NCBI RefSeq assembly: GCF_001281265.1 | Contig: NZ_JXDB01000001.1 | Coordinates: forward strand, 1 to 64,000 | DNA: 64,000 bases | DNA from: Apilactobacillus kunkeei DSM 12361 = ATCC 700308 | Lineage (GTDB): Bacteria > Bacillota > Bacilli > Lactobacillales > Lactobacillaceae | Direction of reading: 5' to 3' | Shown: piece after piece, positions 1-11,519 of the stretch | Layout of the letters: every line of letters starts with the position of its first letter | Numbering within the stretch: position 1 is the stretch's first letter | Notes under the pieces: model-generated | The model's database searches: none | Told to the model about the DNA's origin: nothing | Seen by the model: only the letters and a program-made list of their open reading frames with translations | Program-made: the position numbers and the translations under genes

Positions 1-1344
1 ATGGATAAAGACTCTTTATGGGAAGCAATCAGTAAAGCTTTTGAAAAAAATTACTCCACTACAACCTATTCAACATGGATTGCTACAGTTAAGCCCATTA
101 GCTTAGTCGGAAATGAGCTAACACTAGAACTTCCATCTCCTCTCCATCGTGATTATTGGGAAGATAAATTAGAGGACTCTTTAGTAGAGTATTCATATCA
201 AATAACTAAAAGAGATATCGTTCCAAAATTTGTTTTAGAAGGAGATCTTAGGAGTTCTAATAGGAAAGATGATGCCGTTAAAGAGAATTCAGGCAGCGCA
301 AACAACAATGAATTCTTAGAAAACAGCCATCTAAATCCTAACTATACATTTGAATCCTTCGTTATCGGTAAAGGTAACCAAATGGCGCATGCAGCGGCGC
401 TAGTTGTTTCCGAAGATCCAGGAAAAATGTATAACCCACTTCTTTTGTACGGAGGTGTCGGTTTAGGAAAAACCCACTTAATGCATGCAATTGGTAATAA
501 AATCTTAGAAGACAATCCAACTGCAAACATTATGTATGTAACTAGTGAATCATTTACCAACGATTTCATTAATGCCATTCAAAATAATGAAACAGAAGCA
601 TTCAGACAAGAATACAGAAATGTTGATGCATTACTAGTTGATGATGTTCAGTTCTTTGCTGATAAGGACGGAACTCAAGAAGAATTCTTCCATACATTTA
701 ATGATTTGTACGAAAATAAAAAACAAATTGTTTTAACTTCTGATCGTTTACCTAATGAAATTGCAAAGTTGCAAGATCGTTTAGTTTCTCGATTTGCTTG
801 GGGACTTCCAGTAGATATTACTCCTCCAGACTTAGAAACAAGAATTGCTATCTTGCGTGCAAAAGCAGAAGGAGACGGGATTCAAGTTCCCCCAGATACG
901 CTTAACTACATAGCTGGTCAATTTGATTCAAACGTTCGTGAACTAGAAGGAGCATTGTCACGTGTTCAAGCATTCGCTAAATTCAAAAAGGTTCCAATCA
1001 CAACTGATTTGGTTTCTGATGCTCTCCGCGGTCTTAACCGAGGAGATTCAAAACCAGAAATTACGGTTGAAAACATAATCAAATCAGTTTCAAATTATTA
1101 CAACGTTTCTATAGACGACTTAAAAGGGAAAAAACGAGTTAAAACAATCGTTATCCCTCGTCAAATAGCAATGTACTTAAGCCGTACCTTAACTAATAGT
1201 TCTCTTCCAAAGATTGGCAGCGCCTTTGGCGGTAAAGATCATACAACTGTCATCCATGCTTACGATAAAATAGCCGATGCAGTTCAATCTGATTCAACAA
1301 TCAAAGAACAAATCCAAGAACTAAAGGAAACATTAGAGAGATAA
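1..1344 (+). CDS. dnaA: Chromosomal replication initiator DnaA
   Basis: DnaA binds 9-bp boxes at oriC and opens the duplex so that the helicase can load. The 447-residue protein has the usual length and layout: an N-terminal interaction domain (about 1-80), a variable linker (about 80-110), an AAA+ domain with Walker A GGVGLGKTH near residue 151 and Walker B LLVDDVQFF near 212, and a C-terminal box-binding domain with the KDHTTVIHAYDKI signature near 412. The ATG at base 1 opens the window, so its promoter lies outside. oriC and dnaN follow directly. Identification is secure. Confidence 0.98.
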   Translation: MDKDSLWEAISKAFEKNYSTTTYSTWIATVKPISLVGNELTLELPSPLHRDYWEDKLEDSLVEYSYQITKRDIVPKFVLEGDLRSSNRKDDAVKENSGSANNNEFLENSHLNPNYTFESFVIGKGNQMAHAAALVVSEDPGKMYNPLLLYGGVGLGKTHLMHAIGNKILEDNPTANIMYVTSESFTNDFINAIQNNETEAFRQEYRNVDALLVDDVQFFADKDGTQEEFFHTFNDLYENKKQIVLTSDRLPNEIAKLQDRLVSRFAWGLPVDITPPDLETRIAILRAKAEGDGIQVPPDTLNYIAGQFDSNVRELEGALSRVQAFAKFKKVPITTDLVSDALRGLNRGDSKPEITVENIIKSVSNYYNVSIDDLKGKKRVKTIVIPRQIAMYLSRTLTNSSLPKIGSAFGGKDHTTVIHAYDKIADAVQSDSTIKEQIQELKETLER

Positions 1345-1511
1345 AGTCTGTGGAAAAATGTGGTGACTTATCCACAACTTATCCACATGTGCAAAACTTT
1401 GTATCCGTAAGAGTAAATAGAGTTTTCCACAGTATACACAGGCCCTACTACTACTGTTTTAACTATATATATTAATTAATATTAAATATTACATGCGAGG
1501 AGACATTCAAA
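1345..1511 (+). other. oriC: Chromosomal origin oriC (dnaA-dnaN intergenic)
   Basis: Two perfect DnaA boxes TTATCCACA lie at 1368-1376 and 1379-1387. TTTTCCACA boxes lie at 1349-1357 (reverse) and 1423-1431 (forward), and a degenerate box ends at 1440. A run of CTA/CTG triplets at 1445-1456 follows at once and looks like a DnaA-trio element. A very AT-rich stretch at 1457-1493 is the likely unwinding element. The order boxes, trio, AT-rich DNA matches the downstream half of the Bacillus subtilis origin. The dnaN ribosome site (GAGGAG) lies at the right edge. Confidence 0.9.
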
Positions 1512-2648
1512 ATGAAATTTTCAATCAAACGATCAGCATTCATTCAAGGAATAAATATGGTTTCAAGAGCTATTTCATCAAAAACCACTATTCCTATTTT
1601 GACAGGTCTAAAGTTAAGTGCATCAAACGAAGGTTTAGTATTAACTGGTAGCAATGCTGATGTTTCTATCGAAACTGTTATTGACAGAAACGATGCAGAC
1701 AACGAACTAATCATCGAAGAAGAAGGTTCCATCGTTTTACCTGCTAGATTCTTCAGTGGAATCGTTAAGAAATTACCTAGTGATAAAATGACACTTTCTG
1801 TTGCAAATGGTTTCCAAACTGAAATCACTTCAGGAACTTCATCATTCACTATCAATGGTTTAGATGCTGCAGATTACCCTCACTTACCTGAAATCGAAAA
1901 CGATAATGAAATTTCACTATCAGGTGACGTGTTCAAGGAAATTATTAACCAAACTGTTATCGCAGTATCAAACCAAGAAAGTCGCCCTATCCTAACTGGT
2001 GTTCACTTTGTGCTAAAGGACGGTACTTTATTTGCTGTCGCAACTGATTCACACCGTCTAAGTCAACGTAAAGTTGCCCTACCAGATAACCAAGGCGAAT
2101 ACGACGTTATCATTCCTGGTAGCAGTCTTTCAGAACTATCAAAGATGATCTCAGACGATACTGAAAACGTTAAGATGAAGATTACCGAAAACCAAGTGTT
2201 ATTCACTATTGGCAACACTTACTTCTACTCAAGACTTCTTGAAGGAACATACCCTGATACTTCTAGATTGATTCCAAAAGATTCCGAAACTAACGTTCAA
2301 TTCGATGCCTACGAACTACTTGGTGCGATTGAAAGAGCTTCTCTTCTATCTCACGAATCAAGAAACAACGTTGTTAAGCTAACTATCAAAGCAAATGTTA
2401 AACAAGTAACCATCTCTGGTAACTCTCCAGACGTTGGTAACGTTGAAGAAGAAGTTGAAAGCAAGGAAGTTGTCGGAAATGACTTAGAAATTTCCTTCAA
2501 CCCTGATTACATGAAGGACGCCCTACGTGCCTTTGGACACTCAATGATTAATGTGGCATTCACATCATCACTACGTCCATTCACCCTTGTTCCTTCTGAA
2601 GATGCTGAAAACTTCATCGAATTAATCACCCCAGTACGTACTTTCTAG
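1512..2648 (+). CDS. dnaN: DNA polymerase III sliding clamp (beta subunit)
   Basis: The beta clamp encircles DNA and tethers the replicative polymerase and other partners. The 378-residue length is standard, with three repeated clamp domains. Recognisable stretches include the N-terminal MKFSIKRSAFIQGINMV, the central IAVSNQESRPILTGVHF, and the C-terminal RPFTLVPSEDAENFIELITPVRTF-type ending of Gram-positive clamps. GAGGAG lies 10 bases before the ATG. It follows oriC and ends at a strong terminator at 2671-2709, so unlike many relatives it is not cotranscribed with yaaA-recF. Confidence 0.98.
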   Translation: MKFSIKRSAFIQGINMVSRAISSKTTIPILTGLKLSASNEGLVLTGSNADVSIETVIDRNDADNELIIEEEGSIVLPARFFSGIVKKLPSDKMTLSVANGFQTEITSGTSSFTINGLDAADYPHLPEIENDNEISLSGDVFKEIINQTVIAVSNQESRPILTGVHFVLKDGTLFAVATDSHRLSQRKVALPDNQGEYDVIIPGSSLSELSKMISDDTENVKMKITENQVLFTIGNTYFYSRLLEGTYPDTSRLIPKDSETNVQFDAYELLGAIERASLLSHESRNNVVKLTIKANVKQVTISGNSPDVGNVEEEVESKEVVGNDLEISFNPDYMKDALRAFGHSMINVAFTSSLRPFTLVPSEDAENFIELITPVRTF

Positions 2649-2670
2649 GGATTTTAATAATTCATCTAAT

Positions 2671-2709
2671 AAAACGCGATCCTCGTCTAATAAAGGGTCG
2701 CGTTTTTTT
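2671..2709 (+). terminator. Rho-independent terminator after dnaN
   Basis: Arms AACGCGATCC and GGGTCGCGTT (one G-U pair) enclose a short loop and are followed by a run of seven T. It closes the dnaA-dnaN unit. Confidence 0.9.
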
Positions 2710-2779
2710 AATTTACAAATTAATAATTGTTTGAAATTTTGCCATTTTAGTCTAAGATATATTAAAAGGAGGGGTTTGC

Positions 2780-3874
2780 ATGTCTAAGCTAAAGTCAATC
2801 CAGGACTGGACCTACAACAACGGATTAGATTTCACATATCTAAGTGATCCGAAAACAATTCAATACTTAACTGGATTCTACAGTGATCCAGTAGAGAGGG
2901 TATTAGCATTAATTGTATTTCCTGAAAAGGATCCGTTTATGTTTGCACCCGCATTGGAAGTAGAAGCAATTAAAGATACTGGTTTTCCATATGATGTTTA
3001 TGGGTACTTAGATCATGAAAATCCATGGAAAAAGATTGCTGCTCATATCCAACAAAGAGTGGCAACGCCAAAATCTGCAGGAATTGAAAAAGAAAATTTA
3101 ACAGTTGTTCGTCTAGAAAATTTACACAGAGAGTTGCAAGATGTAACTTTTGAAACTGACGTCACTGATTATTTGAACACAATGCGTTTGATTAAGACTC
3201 CAGACGAAATCGAAAAGCTAAAGGAAGCGGGTAAAGAGGCCGACTTTGCTTTTGAAAAAGGTTTCGCTGCTTTAAAAGCAGGGAAGTCAGAAAAATCAGT
3301 CGTAGCTGAATTGGAATACGCACTAAAACAAAAGGGTGTCATGGAAATGAGTTTTGATACCTTGGTTCAAGCAGGGGCTCATGCTGCTGAACCACATGGT
3401 GCAACCTCCGATAATTTAGTAAAAGAAAATGAAATGGTGCTATTTGATCTAGGGACAGTGCATGATGGATACATCTCAGATGCCACCAGAACTGTTGCCG
3501 TAGGTGAAATTAGCGACAAACAAAAAGAAATCTACGATGTCTGTCTAGAAGCTCAATTAGCTGCGATGGATTTTGTTAAACCAGGTGTAACAGCTGAAGA
3601 AGTCGATAAGGTCGCAAGAGACATTATTGAAAAGGCGGGATATGGTAAATACTTCATTCACCGTTTAGGTCATGGAATGGGGATGTCTGAACACGAATTC
3701 CCATCAATTATGGAAGGAAACAAGATGGTTTTAAAACCAGGAATGTGTTTCTCAATCGAACCCGGAATTTATGTTCCAGGATTCGCTGGTGTCCGTATCG
3801 AAGATTGTGTTTACGTAACTGAAGATGGATGCGAACCATTTACCCATACACCTAAAGAAATTAAATATTTATAA
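2780..3874 (+). CDS. pepQ: Xaa-Pro dipeptidase (M24 family)
   Basis: A cytoplasmic metallo-dipeptidase that cleaves Xaa-Pro dipeptides, completing casein-type peptide breakdown in lactic acid bacteria. The 364-residue protein has a creatinase-like N domain (about 1-130) and a pita-bread C domain. Metal ligands are visible: the D of LFDLGTVHDGYISDATRT (about 222 and 233), H in HRLGHGMGMSEHEFP (about 298), and E in FSIEPGIY and RIEDCV near the end. The sequence pattern closely follows lactobacillar PepQ (TGF-SDP-ER, YLD-E-PW). AAAGGAGGGG precedes the ATG. It lies between dnaN and yaaA, flanked by terminators, so it is an independent unit inserted in the origin block. Confidence 0.93.
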   Translation: MSKLKSIQDWTYNNGLDFTYLSDPKTIQYLTGFYSDPVERVLALIVFPEKDPFMFAPALEVEAIKDTGFPYDVYGYLDHENPWKKIAAHIQQRVATPKSAGIEKENLTVVRLENLHRELQDVTFETDVTDYLNTMRLIKTPDEIEKLKEAGKEADFAFEKGFAALKAGKSEKSVVAELEYALKQKGVMEMSFDTLVQAGAHAAEPHGATSDNLVKENEMVLFDLGTVHDGYISDATRTVAVGEISDKQKEIYDVCLEAQLAAMDFVKPGVTAEEVDKVARDIIEKAGYGKYFIHRLGHGMGMSEHEFPSIMEGNKMVLKPGMCFSIEPGIYVPGFAGVRIEDCVYVTEDGCEPFTHTPKEIKYL

Positions 3875-3878
3875 AATA

Positions 3879-3913
3879 AGACCCCTTAGAAAGTTATCTA
3901 AGGGGTTCTTTTT
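3879..3913 (+). terminator. Terminator after pepQ
   Basis: Arms ACCCCTTAGA and TCTAAGGGGT, loop of 6 bases, followed by a T-rich tail. Confidence 0.9.
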
Positions 3914-4076
3914 GCGTTTAAAGTGATTTTTTTAGGATATGAGCGATTTTGGCATGGATTTAACAAACTAGTAAGCACATTTATATAATTGCTTAGAAAG
4001 GCGAAAATCAGCTTATAAACTATACTTTTGACCTCCAAAAGGGTATAATAATACATAGGAAAAGGTGGGTGAAGTT

Positions 4077-4295
4077 TTGAAAAAGAATGTTTTCATCGAT
4101 ACCGAATATATAACATTAGGTCAGTTGTTGAAGGAAGAAGATATCGTGTCTTCCGGTGGTCAAGCTAAGTGGTATTTGAAGGACCATGCAGTGAAACTAA
4201 ACGACGAACCTGAAAATCGTCGTGGTAAGAAATTATACGACGGTGATAACGTTGAAGTTATTGATGTTGGTTTGTTTTTTATTCGCAAAAAGTAG
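4077..4295 (+). CDS. yaaA: S4-domain RNA-binding protein YaaA
   Basis: A small S4-like protein of about 72 residues, conserved between dnaN and recF in Firmicutes, with a suggested ribosome-linked role. The S4 signature runs through ITLGQLLKEEDIVSSGGQAK and LNDEPENRRGKKLYDGD. I chose the TTG at 4077 because AGGTGG (4063-4068) is spaced correctly before it and because the B. subtilis protein starts just before ISIDTEMITLGQ; a GTG at 4065 would overlap that ribosome site. It ends 9 bases before recF and is probably translated with it. Confidence 0.9.
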   Translation: MKKNVFIDTEYITLGQLLKEEDIVSSGGQAKWYLKDHAVKLNDEPENRRGKKLYDGDNVEVIDVGLFFIRKK

Positions 4296-4304
4296 GCTTT
4301 ATTT

Positions 4305-5420
4305 ATGAAATTAAGAGAACTCAAATTACGTAATTTTCGTAATTATAGCGATGTAGAGGTGCAGTTCTCACCTTCAATTAACGTCTTATTGGGTAATAAT
4401 GCCCAGGGAAAGACCAACATGCTAGAAGCAATCTATGTTTTGGCATTAACGCGTAGTCATCGTACCAATAACAATCGCGACTTGATAAATTGGGAAAATG
4501 AAAATGCGCAGGTCTATGGCGAGGTTGAAAAAGAACTAGGCACCACCAAATTGGAAATTGATTTGGGAAAGAAAGGCAAACGTGCAAAAGTAAATCAACT
4601 CGAACAGGCCAAGCTATCCTCATACGTGGGTGAACTAAATGTGATTTTGTTTGCTCCGGAGGACTTATCCATCGTTAAGGGAGCGCCAACGGTTCGCCGT
4701 CGCTTTATGGACATGGAATTTGGTCAAATGAGCAGCCGTTATTTATACAATAATTCTCAATATAGAAAGATTCTAAAACAACGAAATAATTATCTAAAGC
4801 AGCTACAGCTAAAAGAGGCTTCGGATAAGCTTTATCTAGATGTCTTATCTGATCAATTAGCAGCTTATGGTGCTAAGTTAATTTTTCAACGTTTGGAATT
4901 ATTGAAGAAGTTGCAGGGATGGGCTGCAAATATTCATGCCGAAATTTCTCAAGGTAAGGAAGAATTGAAGTTTAAATATGTTTGCGCATTAAAGAAAAAA
5001 CAGCAGACCAATGAAAATGACATTTACACTGGTTTAAAGGAATTGTTTGAAGAAAATAAGGACAAAGAAATCAGACAGGGTAATACGTTATATGGTCCAC
5101 ATCGTGATGATTTACAGTTTATTATCAATGGAAAAGATGTTTCGACATTTGGCTCACAGGGCCAACAAAGAACATCAGCACTTTCGGTTAAGTTAGCCGA
5201 AATTGATTTGATGAAGGAAGAAACGAATGAATATCCAATCCTATTATTGGATGATGTTTTATCCGAGTTAGACGATAATCGTCAGACTCATTTATTGAAG
5301 TCAATTCAAGATAAAGTGCAAACGTTTTTGACGACTACGAGTCTAAGCGGAATTGCTCGCGACTTAATATCTGATCCAAAGGTGTTCAATATTTCAAGTG
5401 GGCAAGTCGTAGAAGAATAG
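4305..5420 (+). CDS. recF: DNA replication and repair protein RecF
   Basis: RecF is an SMC-like ATPase that helps RecR/RecO load RecA at gaps. The 371 residues include Walker A LLGNNAQGKTNMLEAI near 29, the DLSIVKGAP stretch near 120, the ABC signature GSQGQQRTSALSVKLAE near 284 and Walker B ILLLDDVLSELD near 309. Length and motif order are standard. It follows yaaA closely and precedes gyrB by 23 bases, as in most Firmicutes. Confidence 0.97.
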   Translation: MKLRELKLRNFRNYSDVEVQFSPSINVLLGNNAQGKTNMLEAIYVLALTRSHRTNNNRDLINWENENAQVYGEVEKELGTTKLEIDLGKKGKRAKVNQLEQAKLSSYVGELNVILFAPEDLSIVKGAPTVRRRFMDMEFGQMSSRYLYNNSQYRKILKQRNNYLKQLQLKEASDKLYLDVLSDQLAAYGAKLIFQRLELLKKLQGWAANIHAEISQGKEELKFKYVCALKKKQQTNENDIYTGLKELFEENKDKEIRQGNTLYGPHRDDLQFIINGKDVSTFGSQGQQRTSALSVKLAEIDLMKEETNEYPILLLDDVLSELDDNRQTHLLKSIQDKVQTFLTTTSLSGIARDLISDPKVFNISSGQVVEE

Positions 5421-5425
5421 TCTGA

Positions 5426-7390
<1,965 letters not shown>

Positions 7391-7396
7391 CATGGA

Positions 7397-7412
7397 TGTT
7401 TCATGTGAAACA
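7397..7412. promoter_or_regulatory. parS: parS-like ParB/Noc-type site
   Basis: TGTTTCATGTGAAACA differs from the Firmicutes parS palindrome TGTTTCACGTGAAACA at one central base. It sits in the gyrB-gyrA gap, 7.4 kb from dnaA, where origin-proximal parS sites are expected. A second similar site lies at 27901. ParB binding is inferred. Confidence 0.6.
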
Positions 7413-7448
7413 TTTTAATGTAACGACCATGAATTGGAGGTAAAAACA

Positions 7449-9983
7449 TTGGCCAATAATGAAGATTTATCAAGCCATCGTATTGAAAACGTTGACTTAT
7501 CTGAAAAAATGAAAACATCATTCTTGGACTACGCAATGAGTGTTATCGTTGCGCGTGCCCTTCCTGATGTTCGAGACGGAATGAAACCAGTTCACAGAAG
7601 AATTCTATACGATATGCGTGAACTTGGTTTGACTCCTGATAAACCATTCCGTAAATCTGCCAGAATCGTAGGTGATACTCTTGGTAAGTATCACCCCCAT
7701 GGTGACGCTGCAGTTTATGGATCAATGGTTAGAATGGCCCAAACATTTAGTTATAGATATCCATTGGTTAATGGACATGGTAACTTCGGTTCTGTCGATG
7801 GAGACGGTGCCGCTGCCATGCGTTATACCGAAGCAAAACTAAGCAAAATTGGGATGGAAATGCTAAGAGACATTAACAAGGATACTGTTGATTTCCAAGA
7901 TAACTTCGATGGTAGTGAAAGAGAACCAGAAGTATTACCTTCTCGTTTCCCTAACCTACTTGTTAATGGTGCTTCCGGAATTGCCGTTGGGATGGCTACA
8001 AACATTCCTCCTCACAATTTAAGCGAAGTAATCTCAGCAATTCATATCTTAATGAACAATCCAGAAGCTACTACTGCTGACTTGATGGAAGCATTACCTG
8101 GACCTGACTTCCCAACTGGTGGTGTCGTTTTAGGTAAGTCTGGAATTAGAAGAGCCTACGAATCTGGTAAGGGTAGTATCGTGCTACGTGCCAAGACTGA
8201 AATCGAAGAACAAAAGAGTGGTAAGCAACGCATTATCGCTACTGAAATTCCATACATGGTTAATAAGGCGAAGTTGATTGAACACATCGCTAACCTTGTT
8301 CGTGACAAACGACTAGATGGAATTACAGATATCAATGATGAATCTGACCGTGATGGTATGAGAATCGTAATTGATGTTAGACGTGATGCATCTGCTCAAG
8401 TTGTTCTAAACAATCTATACAAGCTAACATTAATGCAAACTAGCTTCAGCTTTAACATGCTAGCTATCGTTGAAGGTACTCCAAAGATTTTAAGTTTGAA
8501 AGAAATCTTAAATGAATACTTGGAACACCAAGTTAACGTTATCAAACGTCGTACTGAATACGAATTAGCCAAAGCTGAAAACCGTGCGCACATCTTAGCC
8601 GGTTTAATCGTTGCTTTGGATAACATTGACCGTGTTATTACAATCATTCGTGAATCACAAACCTCAGCAATCGCCAAGGATCAATTGATGAGTGAATTCT
8701 CACTAACTGATAAGCAAGCCCAAGCTATCTTGGACATGCGTCTTGTTCGTTTGACTGGTTTGGAACGCGACAAGATTGTTAGCGAACATGCCGAACTATT
8801 AAAAGACATCGAACGTTACAAGGAAATTCTAGGTAGTCGTGAAAAGATTAATGAATTAATCTATCAAGAATTACTAGAAATCCAAGAAAAATACGGTGAC
8901 GAAAGAAAGACTGAACTACGTGTTGGAGAAGTTCTAAGTATCGAAGACGAAGATCTAATCGCTGAAGAAGATATTATGATTACATTGACTCATAACGGTT
9001 ACATCAAGCGTACTGCTACTTCAGAATTCAAGAGCCAAAACCGTGGTGGTCGTGGGGTGCAAGGAATGGGTGTCCATGATGATGACTTTATCGAACACCT
9101 ACTAGCAACTACTACCCACCATTCATTACTATTCTTTACCAACCTAGGTAAGGTTTACAGAATGAAGGGTTACGAAATCCCTGAATACGGTCGTTCCGCT
9201 AAGGGTATTCCAATCATCAACCTATTAGGAATTGATACAGATGAAAAGATTCAAGCTGTTATTCCAGTTGACGATAACGAAAGCAACGACGGTAGATTCT
9301 TATTCTTCACAACCCTAAAGGGAACTGTAAAACGTACACCAATCGATGAATTCCAAAACATCAGAAGTAATGGTCTAAAGGCTATTCACTTGAAGGATGA
9401 AGACGAATTGATGCGTGTATCAACAGTATCTGAAGACCAAAACATTATTATTGGTACTCACTTAGGGTACTGTGTCAGCTTCAAGGTTTCAGACGTTCGT
9501 TCAATGGGACGTTCTGCTACCGGGGTTCGTGGTATCCGTCTAAGAGAAAATGATTACGTAGTTGGTGGGGATGTATTAGATCCAAACGACAACGTCTTCG
9601 TTATCTCCGAAAATGGTTACGGTAAGCAAACTCCTGCTTCCGAATACCAAATTAAAGGCCGTGGTGGTAAGGGTATCAAGACAGTTAAGGTGACTGAAAA
9701 GAATGGTCCATTAGCTGGATTGACTACTGTTGCCGGGGATGAAGATATCATGCTTGTTACTGACAAGGGTGTTATGATCAGATTTAGTATTTCTGATGTT
9801 TCACAAACCGGTCGTGCTACTCTAGGGGTTCACTTAATCAAGATTGATGAAGATTCTAGAGTATCAACTGTTGCCCGTGTTCAAAAAGAAGACGAAACAG
9901 AAGATGATGCTGAAGAACAAACTGCTGAAGTAAGTTCTGACAATGCGGAATCAACTGACGAAACAAACAACAACGAAGAATAA
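7449..9983 (+). CDS. gyrA: DNA gyrase subunit A
   Basis: DNA cleavage and religation subunit of gyrase, about 844 residues. The catalytic Tyr is in [11 protein letters not shown], the GyrA box is [10 protein letters not shown] near residue 530, and six beta-pinwheel repeats follow with an acidic tail rich in E, D and N. I chose the TTG at 7449, since TTGGAGG (7434-7440) is its ribosome site; a TTG at 7434 would overlap that site. The quinolone-determining loop reads GDAAVYGS: Ala87 replaces the usual Ser (E. coli S83) and Gly91 replaces the acidic residue (E. coli D87). A terminator follows at 9993. Confidence 0.98.
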   Translation: MANNEDLSSHRIENVDLSEKMKTSFLDYAMSVIVARALPDVRDGMKPVHRRILYDMRELGLTPDKPFRKSARIVGDTLGKYHPHGDAAVYGSMVRMAQTFSYRYPLVNGHGNFGSVDGDGAAAMRYTEAKLSKIGMEMLRDINKDTVDFQDNFDGSEREPEVLPSRFPNLLVNGASGIAVGMATNIPPHNLSEVISAIHILMNNPEATTADLMEALPGPDFPTGGVVLGKSGIRRAYESGKGSIVLRAKTEIEEQKSGKQRIIATEIPYMVNKAKLIEHIANLVRDKRLDGITDINDESDRDGMRIVIDVRRDASAQVVLNNLYKLTLMQTSFSFNMLAIVEGTPKILSLKEILNEYLEHQVNVIKRRTEYELAKAENRAHILAGLIVALDNIDRVITIIRESQTSAIAKDQLMSEFSLTDKQAQAILDMRLVRLTGLERDKIVSEHAELLKDIERYKEILGSREKINELIYQELLEIQEKYGDERKTELRVGEVLSIEDEDLIAEEDIMITLTHNGYIKRTATSEFKSQNRGGRGVQGMGVHDDDFIEHLLATTTHHSLLFFTNLGKVYRMKGYEIPEYGRSAKGIPIINLLGIDTDEKIQAVIPVDDNESNDGRFLFFTTLKGTVKRTPIDEFQNIRSNGLKAIHLKDEDELMRVSTVSEDQNIIIGTHLGYCVSFKVSDVRSMGRSATGVRGIRLRENDYVVGGDVLDPNDNVFVISENGYGKQTPASEYQIKGRGGKGIKTVKVTEKNGPLAGLTTVAGDEDIMLVTDKGVMIRFSISDVSQTGRATLGVHLIKIDEDSRVSTVARVQKEDETEDDAEEQTAEVSSDNAESTDETNNNEE

Positions 9984-9992
9984 TCTTCAAAC

Positions 9993-10043
9993 AAAAAAGC
10001 TTTCATTTAGGGCGTAAAAGTCCTATGATGAAAGCTTTTTTAT
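9993..10043 (+). terminator. Terminator after gyrA
   Basis: Arms AAAAAAGCTTTCAT and ATGAAAGCTTTTTT with an imperfect inner stem (AGG/CCT). It is symmetrical enough to work in both directions. Confidence 0.85.
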
Positions 10044-10108
10044 TGTGGTTGTTCATCAATAAATCTATAATTAAGCCTTAATACACGTTAAAAAACGGGG
10101 GTGAGCGA

Positions 10109-11398
10109 ATGGAAAAGCAAAATCAACTAATGCAGAGCCAGTCCAACCAACAAATTATTAAGTCACTGACAAGTAATGGGTTGGGGTCCTTTAGTTATGG
10201 AATCTTTCAGTACGGAATTAGTTTCATGCTATTGCATGCCACCCATTCTCCATTGAGTTTTGGGATGAACATTGCCGTCGGTCCCTTGATTAGTTTATTG
10301 ACGTTTATTCCGATTGGAAACTTCGTCGATACCCATAATCATAAGCGCATTATCTTTTGGGGCTACGTATTAAGGATGATTGGTTTTCTCGCTTTGGCCT
10401 TAGCGCTACCATTTTTCCATGGTGGATTATTATTGATTCCAGTCGCAATCTTCATTGCGATTGATTCTATTTTGGTGAATCTGAGGAACACAGCGTACTC
10501 AGCATCAATTCGTCAATTAGTAAGAATGTCGGATGTTGCCAAACTGACTTCGCTCACCACCGCGGTGGCATCCGCTTCTAGAATATTATCGCCCGTCTTA
10601 GGGATTACACTGTATGCTTTGATTAGTGTCGAGGGATTAATTGCTTTGGAAATTCTAGCCACTTTGGTGGCGATGTTAATTATGATGTCTCTTCATTTCT
10701 ACGAGGTTAAAGCTGAAAAACAAGAACGCGTATCGCAAAGACAGCAGTTTAAACAAACCCTTCAATACGTTAAAAAACGTCCATTTATTCGTGACGGTAT
10801 CGTGGCTGAAATCGTGGTTAACTTCTTCTACACAGCTGTTGTTACTGGTAGCCCATTCATTATCGTTAACCAATTAGGTTTGCCCAATTCGGTCGTGATT
10901 TGGACCGAAACCGGGTACTCAATTGGCTATCTAACCGGTAGTTTAATCACCAGTCGATTAAGACAACAAAATCACTTTGGGCTTAAGATTATGTCGACTA
11001 TGATTTCGGTCGGAATCAGTTTAGTAGGATTAGGATTCCTATTCACTGTTACCAAGAATCAAATGATTGTTTCGGTAATCGGGATGCTATTGTCATTATT
11101 AATGGAATTATCCTTTGCCATCTTTGACTTGGCGATTGAAATTCGACTTCAAAGTACCGTTGAACATAACATCTTGGGTAGAGTTAGTTCCACACTATAT
11201 ACGGTTGGATACGCCATTATGCCATTTGGAACATTGGTATACACATGGTTATACGACATGTTCCCACGCGGTAGTTTCATTATGATGATTAGTGGATTGA
11301 TTCTAATCGTCTATACCGTATTGAGTATTTCCCAATTTGTTCGAAACATCAAAAAGGACGATTTATATGTAGAGGAACATGCGGATCAGATTAATTAA
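10109..11398 (+). CDS. MFS transporter, probable drug/metabolite exporter
   Basis: A 429-residue membrane protein with about 12 hydrophobic segments and the MFS loop motif after the second segment (GNFVDTHNHKRI). The style fits the EntS/MFS_3-type efflux group. GGGGGTGAG precedes the ATG. It stands alone between the gyrA terminator and a secreted-protein gene. No substrate can be read from the sequence, and no neighbouring regulator gives a clue. Confidence 0.82.
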   Translation: MEKQNQLMQSQSNQQIIKSLTSNGLGSFSYGIFQYGISFMLLHATHSPLSFGMNIAVGPLISLLTFIPIGNFVDTHNHKRIIFWGYVLRMIGFLALALALPFFHGGLLLIPVAIFIAIDSILVNLRNTAYSASIRQLVRMSDVAKLTSLTTAVASASRILSPVLGITLYALISVEGLIALEILATLVAMLIMMSLHFYEVKAEKQERVSQRQQFKQTLQYVKKRPFIRDGIVAEIVVNFFYTAVVTGSPFIIVNQLGLPNSVVIWTETGYSIGYLTGSLITSRLRQQNHFGLKIMSTMISVGISLVGLGFLFTVTKNQMIVSVIGMLLSLLMELSFAIFDLAIEIRLQSTVEHNILGRVSSTLYTVGYAIMPFGTLVYTWLYDMFPRGSFIMMISGLILIVYTVLSISQFVRNIKKDDLYVEEHADQIN

Positions 11399-11519
11399 GG
11401 ATAATAATACTCACAGCGACTAATTGAACTAGCAGTCTAATAATTTAATAAATTATTAATTAAAACTTTATTAAATTGATGATAGAATTAAATCATACAA
11501 AAGATGAGGGGATATTCTT

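Noticed and set aside
1544-1855. 103-codon frame opposite dnaN
   Set aside because: Antisense shadow of dnaN with no ribosome site.
7543-8677. Frames opposite gyrA, up to 93 codons
   Set aside because: Shadows of the gyrA coding pattern; no start signals.
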